In this document: positions 16,781 through 23,117 of the stretch, piece after piece
Numbering within the stretch: the stretch's first letter is position 1
How the letters are laid out: each line of letters opens with the position of its first letter
Assembly (NCBI RefSeq): GCF_019880305.1
Contig: NZ_CP082301.1
Span: 7,936,001-8,000,000, forward strand
Length of the DNA stretch: 64,000 nt
Direction: 5' to 3'
Source of the DNA: Streptomyces decoyicus
Lineage (GTDB): Bacteria; Actinomycetota; Actinomycetes; Streptomycetales; Streptomycetaceae
Made by a program: the position numbers and the translations under genes
Notes under the pieces: model-generated
Database searches by the model: none
What the model was told of the DNA's origin: nothing
The model's input: the letters and a program-made list of their open reading frames with translations, nothing else

Positions 16781-17428
16781 GTGTCCATGCCCTCCCCGCC
16801 GCAGGGTGGCTACAACGCGCCGCAGGGCGGTCAGCCCCCTTACGGCCAGCCGCCCCAGGCGCCGTACGGGCAGTCGCCGCAGGCTCCGTACGGGCAGCAG
16901 CCCCAGGCGCCCTACGGGCAGCCGGGCCAGGCGCCCTACGGCCAGCCGCCGCAGGCCCCGTACGGCGGGCCCGGAATGCCGCAGCAGGGCGGCTACCCCG
17001 GTGGCCCGATGCCGTCCGGCGGCGGCCCCGTGTCCGGTGGCCCCGGCGGCCGGCCGCCGCGGCAGGTGCGCATACCCGGCTTCGTCCGCGCCCTCGTCGT
17101 CTTGCTGATCTTCGGTGGGGTTGCCGCATGGGTGGTGCTGCACCAGGACGAGTACAACGCCGAGGCCCACAAGCGCCCCAAGGTCGACCCGCGCAGCGTC
17201 GGCCTCGCCAAGGTCGGCGACTGTCTGGAGCAAACGGGCGGTACGGACGACGAGCCGGTCCTCAGGCTGATCGACTGCGCGAAGCCGGGTGCGAAGTACA
17301 AGGTCGCCAAGACCGAGGCACAGTCCGAATGCAAGCCCGGAGAAACCGGCTACCGGCAACTCAACGGCCACTACGAGACAGTGAACCTCTGCATGACGCG
17401 GGTCGGCGGGAAGACCGCCGCCCCGTAG
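16781..17428 (+). CDS. Pro/Gln/Tyr-rich membrane-anchored protein (LppU/SCO3897-like)
   Basis: Protein of 215 residues. Residues 10-65 are a low-complexity cytosolic arm of repeated PYGQPPQA units. One membrane helix follows (FVRALVVLLIFGGVAAWVVL, about 104-123). The outer domain of about 90 residues has four cysteines (GDCLEQ, IDCAKP, SECKPG, NLCMTR), consistent with two disulfides, and the KVGDCL opening known from LppU/SCO3897-type proteins. A GTG start at 16781 follows GAAGGGA. Function is unknown; the layout suggests a cell-envelope sensor or scaffold. The repeat arm is encoded by near-identical 24-30 bp units, a site for length change. Confidence 0.72.
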   Translation: MSMPSPPQGGYNAPQGGQPPYGQPPQAPYGQSPQAPYGQQPQAPYGQPGQAPYGQPPQAPYGGPGMPQQGGYPGGPMPSGGGPVSGGPGGRPPRQVRIPGFVRALVVLLIFGGVAAWVVLHQDEYNAEAHKRPKVDPRSVGLAKVGDCLEQTGGTDDEPVLRLIDCAKPGAKYKVAKTEAQSECKPGETGYRQLNGHYETVNLCMTRVGGKTAAP

Positions 17429-17476
17429 GGCCGCGCTGCACCGGCCGTCACATGTGCGGCCCCGCCGCCACGCCCC

Positions 17477-17508
17477 GCGGTGGCCCGTCCCCACCGACGG
17501 GCCACCGC
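17477..17508. terminator. Bidirectional terminator
   Basis: GCGGTGGCCCGTC and GACGGGCCACCGC form a perfect 13-bp stem with a CCCACC loop between two convergent genes. Confidence 0.8.
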
Positions 17509-17581
17509 AGCGTGAAAGAGCGGAGTATCAGCGGTATTCCCCTGGGGTGGACCAGGGAATTCCCGCTATTCCGTGAGGAGT

Positions 17582-18274
17582 TCAGTGAGCTCCGGAACGA
17601 GGCACGGCCAGTCGCATGCCGGGGAAAATCAGGTGCGGATTCGACCCGATCACCCGTCGGTTCAGCCGGTGGAATTCCCGCCAGCCGAGGCCGTGCGCGT
17701 AGGCGATGCCGCTGACCGTGTCGCCGGCGTTGACGACGACCGAGCCGTTGGTACTCCGATGGCGTCCCACTTTGTATCGCTTCTCGTGGGACTGCGGATG
17801 GCGGGCCCGCGCCCGGGCCGACGGGTCCGCCTGCCGCTGCGGCGCGGAGCGCGGGGCGGTGGTCCGCGGAGTGCGGTGCGCGGTGGCCGAGTTGAGTCCC
17901 AGCGAGGACGAGCAGGCCGGCCAGGCGCCCCAGCCCTGACGTGCCAGTACCCGTTCCGCCACCCGGATCTGCTGGGACCGGCTCGCCCGCGCCGCCCGTG
18001 ACGCGTAGGCTCCGCCACCGAAGGAGTGCCAGGTGGAGTGGGCGAGCTGGAGCCCGCCGGAGAATCCGTTCCCGGTGTCGATACGCCAGTTCCCTCCGCT
18101 CTCGCACCCGGCCAGGCGGTCCCAGGTCCCGCCTCCCCGGGCCTCGGCGGGCTGCCCGGACGCCACGTTCAGCGCGCCGGCCGCGAGCAGGACAGCTGCT
18201 GCCGTGATGCCCCGGACACCGTAACCCCGGAATTCACTCCGGGCAGGCGATTCCGAAACCTGCGGAATTTCCAT
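17582..18274 (-). CDS. Secreted Rpf-like transglycosylase with LysM domain
   Basis: Exported cell-wall hydrolase of 230 residues. An N-terminal signal (ITAAAVLLAAGALNVASG, about 23-41) ends near PAEA. The Rpf/transglycosylase-like domain follows at about 48-125: TWDRLAGCESGGNWRIDTGN contains the catalytic Glu, and GFSGGLQLAHSTWHSFGG and WGAWPACSS are family hallmarks. A basic linker leads to one C-terminal LysM (about 178-226: VVNAGDTVSGIAYAHGLGWR to HLIFPGMRLAVP) for peptidoglycan binding. Such proteins cleave glycan strands to restart growth of spores or dormant cells. I looked for the c-di-AMP (ydaO) leader often found before these genes and did not find its conserved blocks. Confidence 0.9.
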   Translation of the reverse strand: MEIPQVSESPARSEFRGYGVRGITAAAVLLAAGALNVASGQPAEARGGGTWDRLAGCESGGNWRIDTGNGFSGGLQLAHSTWHSFGGGAYASRAARASRSQQIRVAERVLARQGWGAWPACSSSLGLNSATAHRTPRTTAPRSAPQRQADPSARARARHPQSHEKRYKVGRHRSTNGSVVVNAGDTVSGIAYAHGLGWREFHRLNRRVIGSNPHLIFPGMRLAVPRSGAH

Positions 18275-18863
18275 GCGTCTACTCCCGTCGCTCGCCGCAC
18301 AGTTTCCTGGCGGTCATTCAAGAAACCTGACGCGTTTGCGGTGTTCGCGTTCGAATGGTGCTCGAACCGCGATTTCCGTGCGGCGCCATGAATTTGACGG
18401 GGAAGAGACAACCATGCCGAGAGTTCGCCTCGGCAGAGCGCGCGGTAGCGCCGCCGCGGCCCGGCCTGCCCCCTTGCCGTCGGAGCGCGGCCGTGCTTGG
18501 TGTATCCGCACCTGTTCAGACGGGCAGGGGCGCACCCCTCGCCCCGCAGGCGCATCGCACCCCCGAGTCCGCCGATCATGTGCCCGGCCCGGGGGTGTCC
18601 GCCGAGCGCACCCGGCGCACTCGATGCACGCGCTGCGCAGGTCCGCATGCACCGCGCACGGGCCTCCGGCAGTGCAACGGCCCGTTGTGCCCTGGTGCAA
18701 CGGCGCGTTTCGCACGGGTACGGCTGGTCGTAGCGGCAGACCCCCGGCTGCCGGCGGCCGGCTGACGGCAGCCTCAGCGCCAGGGGGTGAGGGGCACGCT
18801 GTCGCCTCGTCCCGCCGTCGGGCCGGGGAGCGGAGCCCGCCGACGCCGCTGACGCCTACGTGT
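18275..18863. other. 589-bp intergenic region
   Basis: It holds the promoter region of the leftward Rpf-LysM gene and the 3' flank of the EF-hand gene. Bases 18275-18420 are comparatively AT-rich, as expected of a promoter or leader. No convincing gene was found; frames on both strands have Arg/Pro/Cys-rich non-coding composition. A short direct repeat GTGCAACGG occurs twice near 18672 and 18695. Confidence 0.55.
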
Positions 18864-19343
18864 TCACGGTCCCTGCCATGCGTCCACCATCAGCCGCCCG
18901 TCGCCGTCCTGGTCCAGCGCCGCGAAAGCCGCCGCCGCCTGGGCGTCCGAGTACCCTGCCGCGCGGTGCACCGTCGCGAAGTCCGCCAGCCTGACCACAC
19001 CGTCCCCATCGGCATCGGCCAGGGCGATGGTCGCGGCGACCGACGGCCCCACGACCCTGCCGAGGGCCCCCGACTCACCGGCCCGCGCGAACGCTGCGAT
19101 GAACTGCTCCCGGTCCAGGCGCCCCGCACCGTCCACCTCCGCCAGGGCCGCGAGCTCGTCGAAGGTGTTGCGCATCCCCGCACGCAAGGCCTGCGCCTTG
19201 GCGGACTCTTCCGGTTCGCCCACCGCTTCCGTCAGCGCGCGCGCCCGCTCGGTGAAGTCCTGCGCGGTCAGGTAGCCGTCGCCATCGGTGTCGTACAGGG
19301 AGAAGCGGTGCTCGTACTCGGCACGCAGGGCATCGTTGATCAT
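18864..19343 (-). CDS. EF-hand calcium-binding protein (calerythrin-like)
   Basis: Small cytosolic protein of 159 residues with four EF-hand positions. Loop 1 is DTDGDGYLTAQD, loop 3 DADGDGVVRLAD and loop 4 DQDGDGRLMVD; each has the D-x-D-x-D-G pattern. Loop 2 (EVDGAGRLDREQ) is degenerate and may not bind. Loops 1 and 3 end in Asp rather than Glu, which usually lowers Ca affinity or favours Mg. Calerythrin-type proteins of actinobacteria buffer or sense calcium during aerial growth. ATG 19343 was chosen because GGAAGGA lies upstream and the open frame further upstream is proline/arginine-rich. Confidence 0.88.
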   Translation of the reverse strand: MINDALRAEYEHRFSLYDTDGDGYLTAQDFTERARALTEAVGEPEESAKAQALRAGMRNTFDELAALAEVDGAGRLDREQFIAAFARAGESGALGRVVGPSVAATIALADADGDGVVRLADFATVHRAAGYSDAQAAAAFAALDQDGDGRLMVDAWQGP

Positions 19344-19682
19344 GCGTCGTCCTTCCGGAGGTGTGGCTCCCGGCGGAGCCCGGGGAGGCGGCCGTTCGCG
19401 GGGTGCCGCGACCACCCGCCATGAGCACAGTAAGTTGCGACGGGATTGCGGAGTGTCATCGAGGGGTGGCGTGTTCGGGGTCCGTCTCATGGGGAGCGGT
19501 GGCGGGCCAGGGGGGTGATGTGGAGCACCGGCAGGCCGTTAAGGCGAAAAGACGTGCGATTTCATGAGGGATATCACATAGGATCGCGCTCCAAAGTGAA
19601 TAACTGTCGCAGTCACCCCCACAGGCGGATATTCCTCCGTCGAACCGGACCGGGTGGCGGCGCAGGGGGGAAGGAAACCGTC
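19344..19682. other. Divergent intergenic region
   Basis: 339 bp between the leftward EF-hand gene and the rightward secreted-protein gene. Bases 19535-19630 are AT-rich and probably hold the promoter of the rightward gene. No coding signal, clear hexamer pair or long repeat was seen. Confidence 0.5.
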
Positions 19683-20111
19683 ATGAAGTCGTCCCGTCTC
19701 CGGCATCGCCTCGCCGGTACCGCAGCCGTCACCGTCCTGGTCGGCGCGGGTGCACTGGCCGCCGCGCCGTCCGCGGTCGCCAAGGCCAACCTCCTGACCA
19801 TCAACAAGGTCGCGATGCACGCGCCCGACCTACAGGTGAAGGTCACCTACTCCTGCGACCCGGGCATGAACCATCAGCTGGTCGCCAACGCAATCAAGAC
19901 TGGCCGGCCCGGTCCGGAGGAGCCGGTCGCCGCCGGCACCCTCAAGACGGACAAGCTCACCTGTGACTACAACAGTCACGCGGCCCAGATCACCATGCGC
20001 ACCGCCCTCGGTTCCCACTTCGACAAGGGCGAGAAGGTGAAGGTGGCTGTCTTCTACTTCGACGACGACGGATTCAGCTACGCGCGCCAGGAGACCGTCG
20101 TGGTGCTGTGA
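19683..20111 (+). CDS. Small secreted protein of unknown function
   Basis: Protein of 142 residues with a classical signal peptide (basic start, LAGTAAVTVLVGAGALAAAP, cleavage near SAVA-K). The mature part is about 108 residues, beta-rich, with two cysteines (VTYSCDPG and KLTCDYNS) likely forming one disulfide. Phrases such as INKVAMHAPDLQVKVTYSCD and KVKVAVFYFDDDG suggest a single immunoglobulin-like sandwich. GGGGGGAAGG precedes the ATG. It is transcribed alone, with a hairpin 14 bp after the stop. I do not recognise a named family; it resembles small extracellular proteins common in Streptomyces. Confidence 0.78.
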   Translation: MKSSRLRHRLAGTAAVTVLVGAGALAAAPSAVAKANLLTINKVAMHAPDLQVKVTYSCDPGMNHQLVANAIKTGRPGPEEPVAAGTLKTDKLTCDYNSHAAQITMRTALGSHFDKGEKVKVAVFYFDDDGFSYARQETVVVL

Positions 20112-20124
20112 GCCGCGGTCGTCG

Positions 20125-20164
20125 CCCCGGCGGACCGGACCGGATGCCCGTCCGTCCGCCGGGG
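20125..20164 (+). terminator. Stem-loop terminator
   Basis: CCCCGGCGGAC and GTCCGCCGGGG form a perfect 11-bp stem with an 18-nt loop just after the secreted-protein gene. Confidence 0.7.
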
Positions 20165-20255
20165 TGGCACGCCCGGCCGGCCCGTGGCGACGTATCAGAT
20201 ATTTCGGGTCGGTCACGCCTGCAACCGACGGGTCGGGCAAACAGTCCTACGGGGC

Positions 20256-20987
20256 ATGAAAAGACAACTGAACGTGGGTATACGGCGGTCCGGCGCCGGT
20301 CGCCGGGCGGGCGCGGCGCTCGCCCTCACGGCGCTGACCATCCCGCTGACGGTGGCCTTCGGCTCCACGGCCCAGGCGGCCACCGCGTCCTCGTGCACCG
20401 CGAGCCGCGGCCCCTACCAGAAGCAGGCCGAGAAGTTCCTCGGGCTTCCGGTGGACGGCCGGCAGTCGGCGGCCGACTGCCGGGCGATCCGTGCCTTCCA
20501 GACCAGCCACGGCATCACCCCGAACATCGGCTACGCGGGTCCCGTCACCTGGGGCGTGATGAGCGTCGTGGCGCAGCAGAAGGCGGCCGGGAGCAACCCC
20601 GACAAGGCCCGTAAGTGCCCCACCGACAAGGGCCGGATCGCCTGTGTCGACCTGACCCGTCAGCTCAGCTGGATCCAGGACGGATCGAAGCTGGTGTTCG
20701 GGCCGGTGCCGATCCGCAGCGGCCGCGACGGCTACGAGACCCGCACCGGCGCCAAGAAGATCTACTGGCGCAACCTGCACCATGTCTCGACGATCTACCA
20801 CGTGGCCATGCCGTACAGCCAGTTCTTCGACGGCGGTCAGGCGTTCCACTCCATCAGCGGCAGCGTCTGGTCGGCCCCCGGCTCGCACGGCTGCGTCAAT
20901 ATGCGCAGCAACGACGCCAAGAAGTACTGGTCCCTGCTCAAGAACGGTGACGACGTCTACGTCTACGGCCGTAAGTCCGGTACCTGA
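20256..20987 (+). CDS. Secreted L,D-transpeptidase with peptidoglycan-binding domain
   Basis: Exported YkuD-fold enzyme of 243 residues. The signal peptide (AALALTALTIPLTVAFGS) ends near AQA. A peptidoglycan-binding domain 1 follows at about 50-100 (KFLGLPVDGRQSAADCRAIR to NIGYAGPVTWGVM). The catalytic domain has FHSISGSVW and the active-site motif SHGCVNM, with nucleophile Cys213 and its His. It makes 3-3 cross-links between meso- or LL-diaminopimelate stems, or attaches proteins to the wall. The ATG at 20256 has only a weak upstream ribosome site. It appears monocistronic. Confidence 0.9.
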   Translation: MKRQLNVGIRRSGAGRRAGAALALTALTIPLTVAFGSTAQAATASSCTASRGPYQKQAEKFLGLPVDGRQSAADCRAIRAFQTSHGITPNIGYAGPVTWGVMSVVAQQKAAGSNPDKARKCPTDKGRIACVDLTRQLSWIQDGSKLVFGPVPIRSGRDGYETRTGAKKIYWRNLHHVSTIYHVAMPYSQFFDGGQAFHSISGSVWSAPGSHGCVNMRSNDAKKYWSLLKNGDDVYVYGRKSGT

Positions 20988-21018
20988 GCCCCGGACCGGG
21001 GGCGCCGGGCGCCGCCGC

Positions 21019-21030
21019 GGGGGGGGGGGG
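21019..21030 (+). repeat. Poly-G run of 12
   Basis: Twelve consecutive G bases follow GCGCCGGGCGCC repeats after the transpeptidase gene. It is non-coding. Length errors in sequencing or slippage are possible. Confidence 0.8.
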
Positions 21031-21107
21031 CCGAGCGCCCGATGGCGGGAATGCCACCGGGCGCCCTGCCGTCGTCACGCCGACCGGCTCCGTCCGGCCG
21101 GAACCGG

Positions 21108-21503
21108 CTACGCCCGCTTCTGGGCACTCGGGGCGGACGGCATCGCACAGGCAGCCGTACCGCCCGGCATCCGCCGTCGGTTGTTGGCGATGACGCGGTA
21201 CGCACCGTGGGCGAGCCACCGCACGGGCGGGAGCGTGAGCAGTGCGCCCACCACCGGCCACCCGCCCCGTGCGCTCATCAGCAGCTTGGCGACAGCCTGG
21301 GCGCCACCGTGCACGGCGCCGCCCGGGGTCACCCACAACACTTCGTGCTCGGCGCGCTGTTGAGCGATGCCGAGCTCTGCGAGATCGGTGAACTGCCAGG
21401 GCGTTGCCTCACAGCGCGGCCGCAGACGCCGCTCCGCGAACCGCACCGAGGACGTGCAGAAGGCGCAGTCGCCGTCATAGACAAGTACGGGTTGCCGCTG
21501 CAT
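21108..21503 (-). CDS. DCC-family thiol-disulfide oxidoreductase (DUF393)
   Basis: Thioredoxin-like protein of 131 residues. The defining motif is at the start: LVYDGDCAFCTSSVRFAERR (DxDCxxC near residues 9-16). A central hydrophobic helix (GGWPVVGALLTLPPVRWLAH) and the conserved YRVIANNRRRMPG segment near 108-120 complete the family pattern. Such proteins are predicted disulfide reductases; few have tested functions. The ATG at 21503 begins the homology. The open frame continues upstream but codes low-complexity sequence. It lies downstream of, and on the same strand as, the MarR gene, with a 181-bp gap. Confidence 0.87.
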   Translation of the reverse strand: MQRQPVLVYDGDCAFCTSSVRFAERRLRPRCEATPWQFTDLAELGIAQQRAEHEVLWVTPGGAVHGGAQAVAKLLMSARGGWPVVGALLTLPPVRWLAHGAYRVIANNRRRMPGGTAACAMPSAPSAQKRA

Positions 21504-21684
21504 CGTTCCGTCACCTCTCGCGCGGGTGCCCTGGCGATCACCATGATAGGTGCATGGGCACCGGGCCCGGAGGGGGACAGACGTCCACTGCGGGCCATGA
21601 CGCGGCCACCGGCGGTGGGGCCGGTGCTCGGCAGCCGCCCGTGAAGGGATCTTCGGGAAGCCCCCTGCCAGGTGCGGCCGGCCG

Positions 21685-22218
21685 CTAGGGTCTGCGCCTT
21701 CGGGCGGCGTCGGAGCCGGACGAGGACGGCGGCGAGCCCCGTCCAGGCTGCAGTTCCGGCAGCTCGGACAATGCCTGGAGCCCCTTGAGGAAACCCGCGC
21801 GGTCGGCAGCCGGCAGCTGGGTGAGCAGTCGCTCCTCGCCCTGCTGGATCGCAGTCTGCACCGCATCCCGCAGTCGTCGGCCCGCTGCGGTGAGGGACAG
21901 CAGGCGTACCCGCCGGTCCTTGGGGTCCGGCTGACGGCAGATCAGCTCCCGTGCCTCCAGGTCGTCGAGCACGGCGATGATGCGGGTCTTGTCCGCCCGG
22001 ATGGCCTCGGCCAGCGCCGCTTGTGTGCGGATCGGTGTCTCGTCGAGGTGCAGCAGCACCGAGTACGCCCACATCGTCAGACCGTGCGCGTCGAGGATCG
22101 GCTGCTCGGCGGCCATGAGCGCACGGCCCAGGGGCGCGATCATCGCCGCCAGATCGGGACGGGGCGGCCGCCCCCCGGATGTGGTGCCGCTGTCGGCTGC
22201 GTTCTCGGCCATGGTCAT
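21685..22218 (-). CDS. MarR-family transcriptional regulator
   Basis: Winged-helix regulator of 177 residues. The HTH is RTQAALAEAIRADKTRIIAV and the wing RQPDPKDRRVRLLSLTAAGR, the standard D-x-R-R pattern. The C-terminus ends in a Ser/Arg-rich tail after PELQPGRG. ATG 22218 is the first ATG in frame; ATG 22212 and TTG 22236 are alternatives. It is divergent from a TIGR03086-type protein, its likely target, with an inverted repeat and a TTGACA box in the 46-bp gap. The inducer is unknown. Confidence 0.88.
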   Translation of the reverse strand: MTMAENAADSGTTSGGRPPRPDLAAMIAPLGRALMAAEQPILDAHGLTMWAYSVLLHLDETPIRTQAALAEAIRADKTRIIAVLDDLEARELICRQPDPKDRRVRLLSLTAAGRRLRDAVQTAIQQGEERLLTQLPAADRAGFLKGLQALSELPELQPGRGSPPSSSGSDAARRRRP

Positions 22219-22229
22219 GAAAATACCCG

Positions 22230-22276
22230 TTGACAATTCATGTGCTCACGCTGATCGTAAGCGCATGCATATGAAT
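22230..22276 (+). promoter_or_regulatory. Candidate promoter and MarR operator, possibly giving a leaderless transcript
   Basis: A consensus -35 TTGACA lies at 22230-22235; the -10 position (GATCGT, 22253) is weak. A 17-bp spacing would put the transcript start at about 22265, the first codon of the rightward gene. ATTCATGTGC (22236) and GCATATGAAT (22267) form a 9/10 inverted repeat 31 bp apart, three helical turns. Confidence 0.45.
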
Positions 22277-22969
22277 AATGCGCATCGCGAGGGCGCGCCC
22301 CCACCGAACGCGGACTTCGCACGCCTCCGGCACCTCGACGCCCGGGCGGTCCGGGACAGCGTGACCCTGATAGGCCGGATGACCCCCGCCGACCTCCGCA
22401 GGCCAACCCCCTGCTCGGCGTGGACACTGGCCGATCTGCTCGCCCATATGACGGCCCAGCACAACGGGTTCGCGGCGGCAGCACTCGGGCACGGGCAGGA
22501 TCTGTCGCACTGGTCGGTCGGACCGCTCGGCGCGGACCCCGTCGCGCGGTACCGCGACGCAGCCGAACACGCCCTCGCGGCCTTCGCGACCGTGGAGAGC
22601 CCCGACCGTGCGTTCACCCTCCCCGAAATCACCCGCGCGCGGACGTTCCCCGCCGCCCGTGCGATCGGCTTCCACCTCATCGACTACGTGGTGCACAGCT
22701 GGGATGTCGCCCGCACCCTGGATCTCGCGTACGTACCCGGCTCCGAACTCCTCCAGGCCGCACTGCCGATAGCCCACGCCGTCCCGGACGGCGACTCCCG
22801 GCTGGTCCCGGGCAGCGCTTTCCGGCCGGGCCTGTCCGTGGCCAACGACACGGGCACCCTGGAGAAGATCCTGGCGGCTCTCGGCCGTGCGCCGGACTGG
22901 CGCACCCCCCTCCTCCCCGACCACCACCCCGGTCCGGAGCGCGGCGCGGGCCCGGACACCACTTCCTGA
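22265..22969 (+). CDS. TIGR03086-type metal-binding DinB-fold protein
   Basis: DinB/maleylpyruvate-isomerase N-terminal type protein of 234 residues. Family landmarks are TPCSAWTLADLLAHMTAQHN at about 42-61 (P-C-x-x-W-x-x-x-x-L-x-x-H) and IGFHLIDYVVHSWDVARTLD at about 137-156, carrying the three predicted metal-binding His residues. The C-terminal third has DTGTLEKILAALGRAPDW, the usual family end. It is likely thiol- or metal-dependent, with unknown substrate. Starts at 22265 and 22271 are both ATG; no ribosome site is visible, in keeping with a leaderless mRNA. It is divergent from MarR. Confidence 0.82.
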   Translation: MHMNNAHREGAPPPNADFARLRHLDARAVRDSVTLIGRMTPADLRRPTPCSAWTLADLLAHMTAQHNGFAAAALGHGQDLSHWSVGPLGADPVARYRDAAEHALAAFATVESPDRAFTLPEITRARTFPAARAIGFHLIDYVVHSWDVARTLDLAYVPGSELLQAALPIAHAVPDGDSRLVPGSAFRPGLSVANDTGTLEKILAALGRAPDWRTPLLPDHHPGPERGAGPDTTS

Positions 22970-23117
22970 GGTCCGGGCGCAGCCGGGCGGACGGCCTGCT
23001 GAACTTCCGCACGCAGGGGGAGGTTTGGTGCTGCCAGGGCATTGTCAGTGGTCCATGTGACGATCGCTTGCGTACGGATCACTGCCTGTCAACCGCCGCC
23101 GAAGGGAACCGCCCCCT

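Noticed and set aside
17554..17564. AGGGAATTCCC as a PimM-type (PAS-LuxR) box
   Set aside because: It lies 40 kb from the LuxR gene between unrelated convergent genes.
18340..18375. tRNA-like GGTTCGAGC arm
   Set aside because: No acceptor stem, anticodon arm or D-arm could be built around it.
18275..18450. Possible c-di-AMP (ydaO) riboswitch before the Rpf-LysM gene
   Set aside because: The conserved GCTAACC-type and GGGTGAAT-like blocks were not found in the leader.
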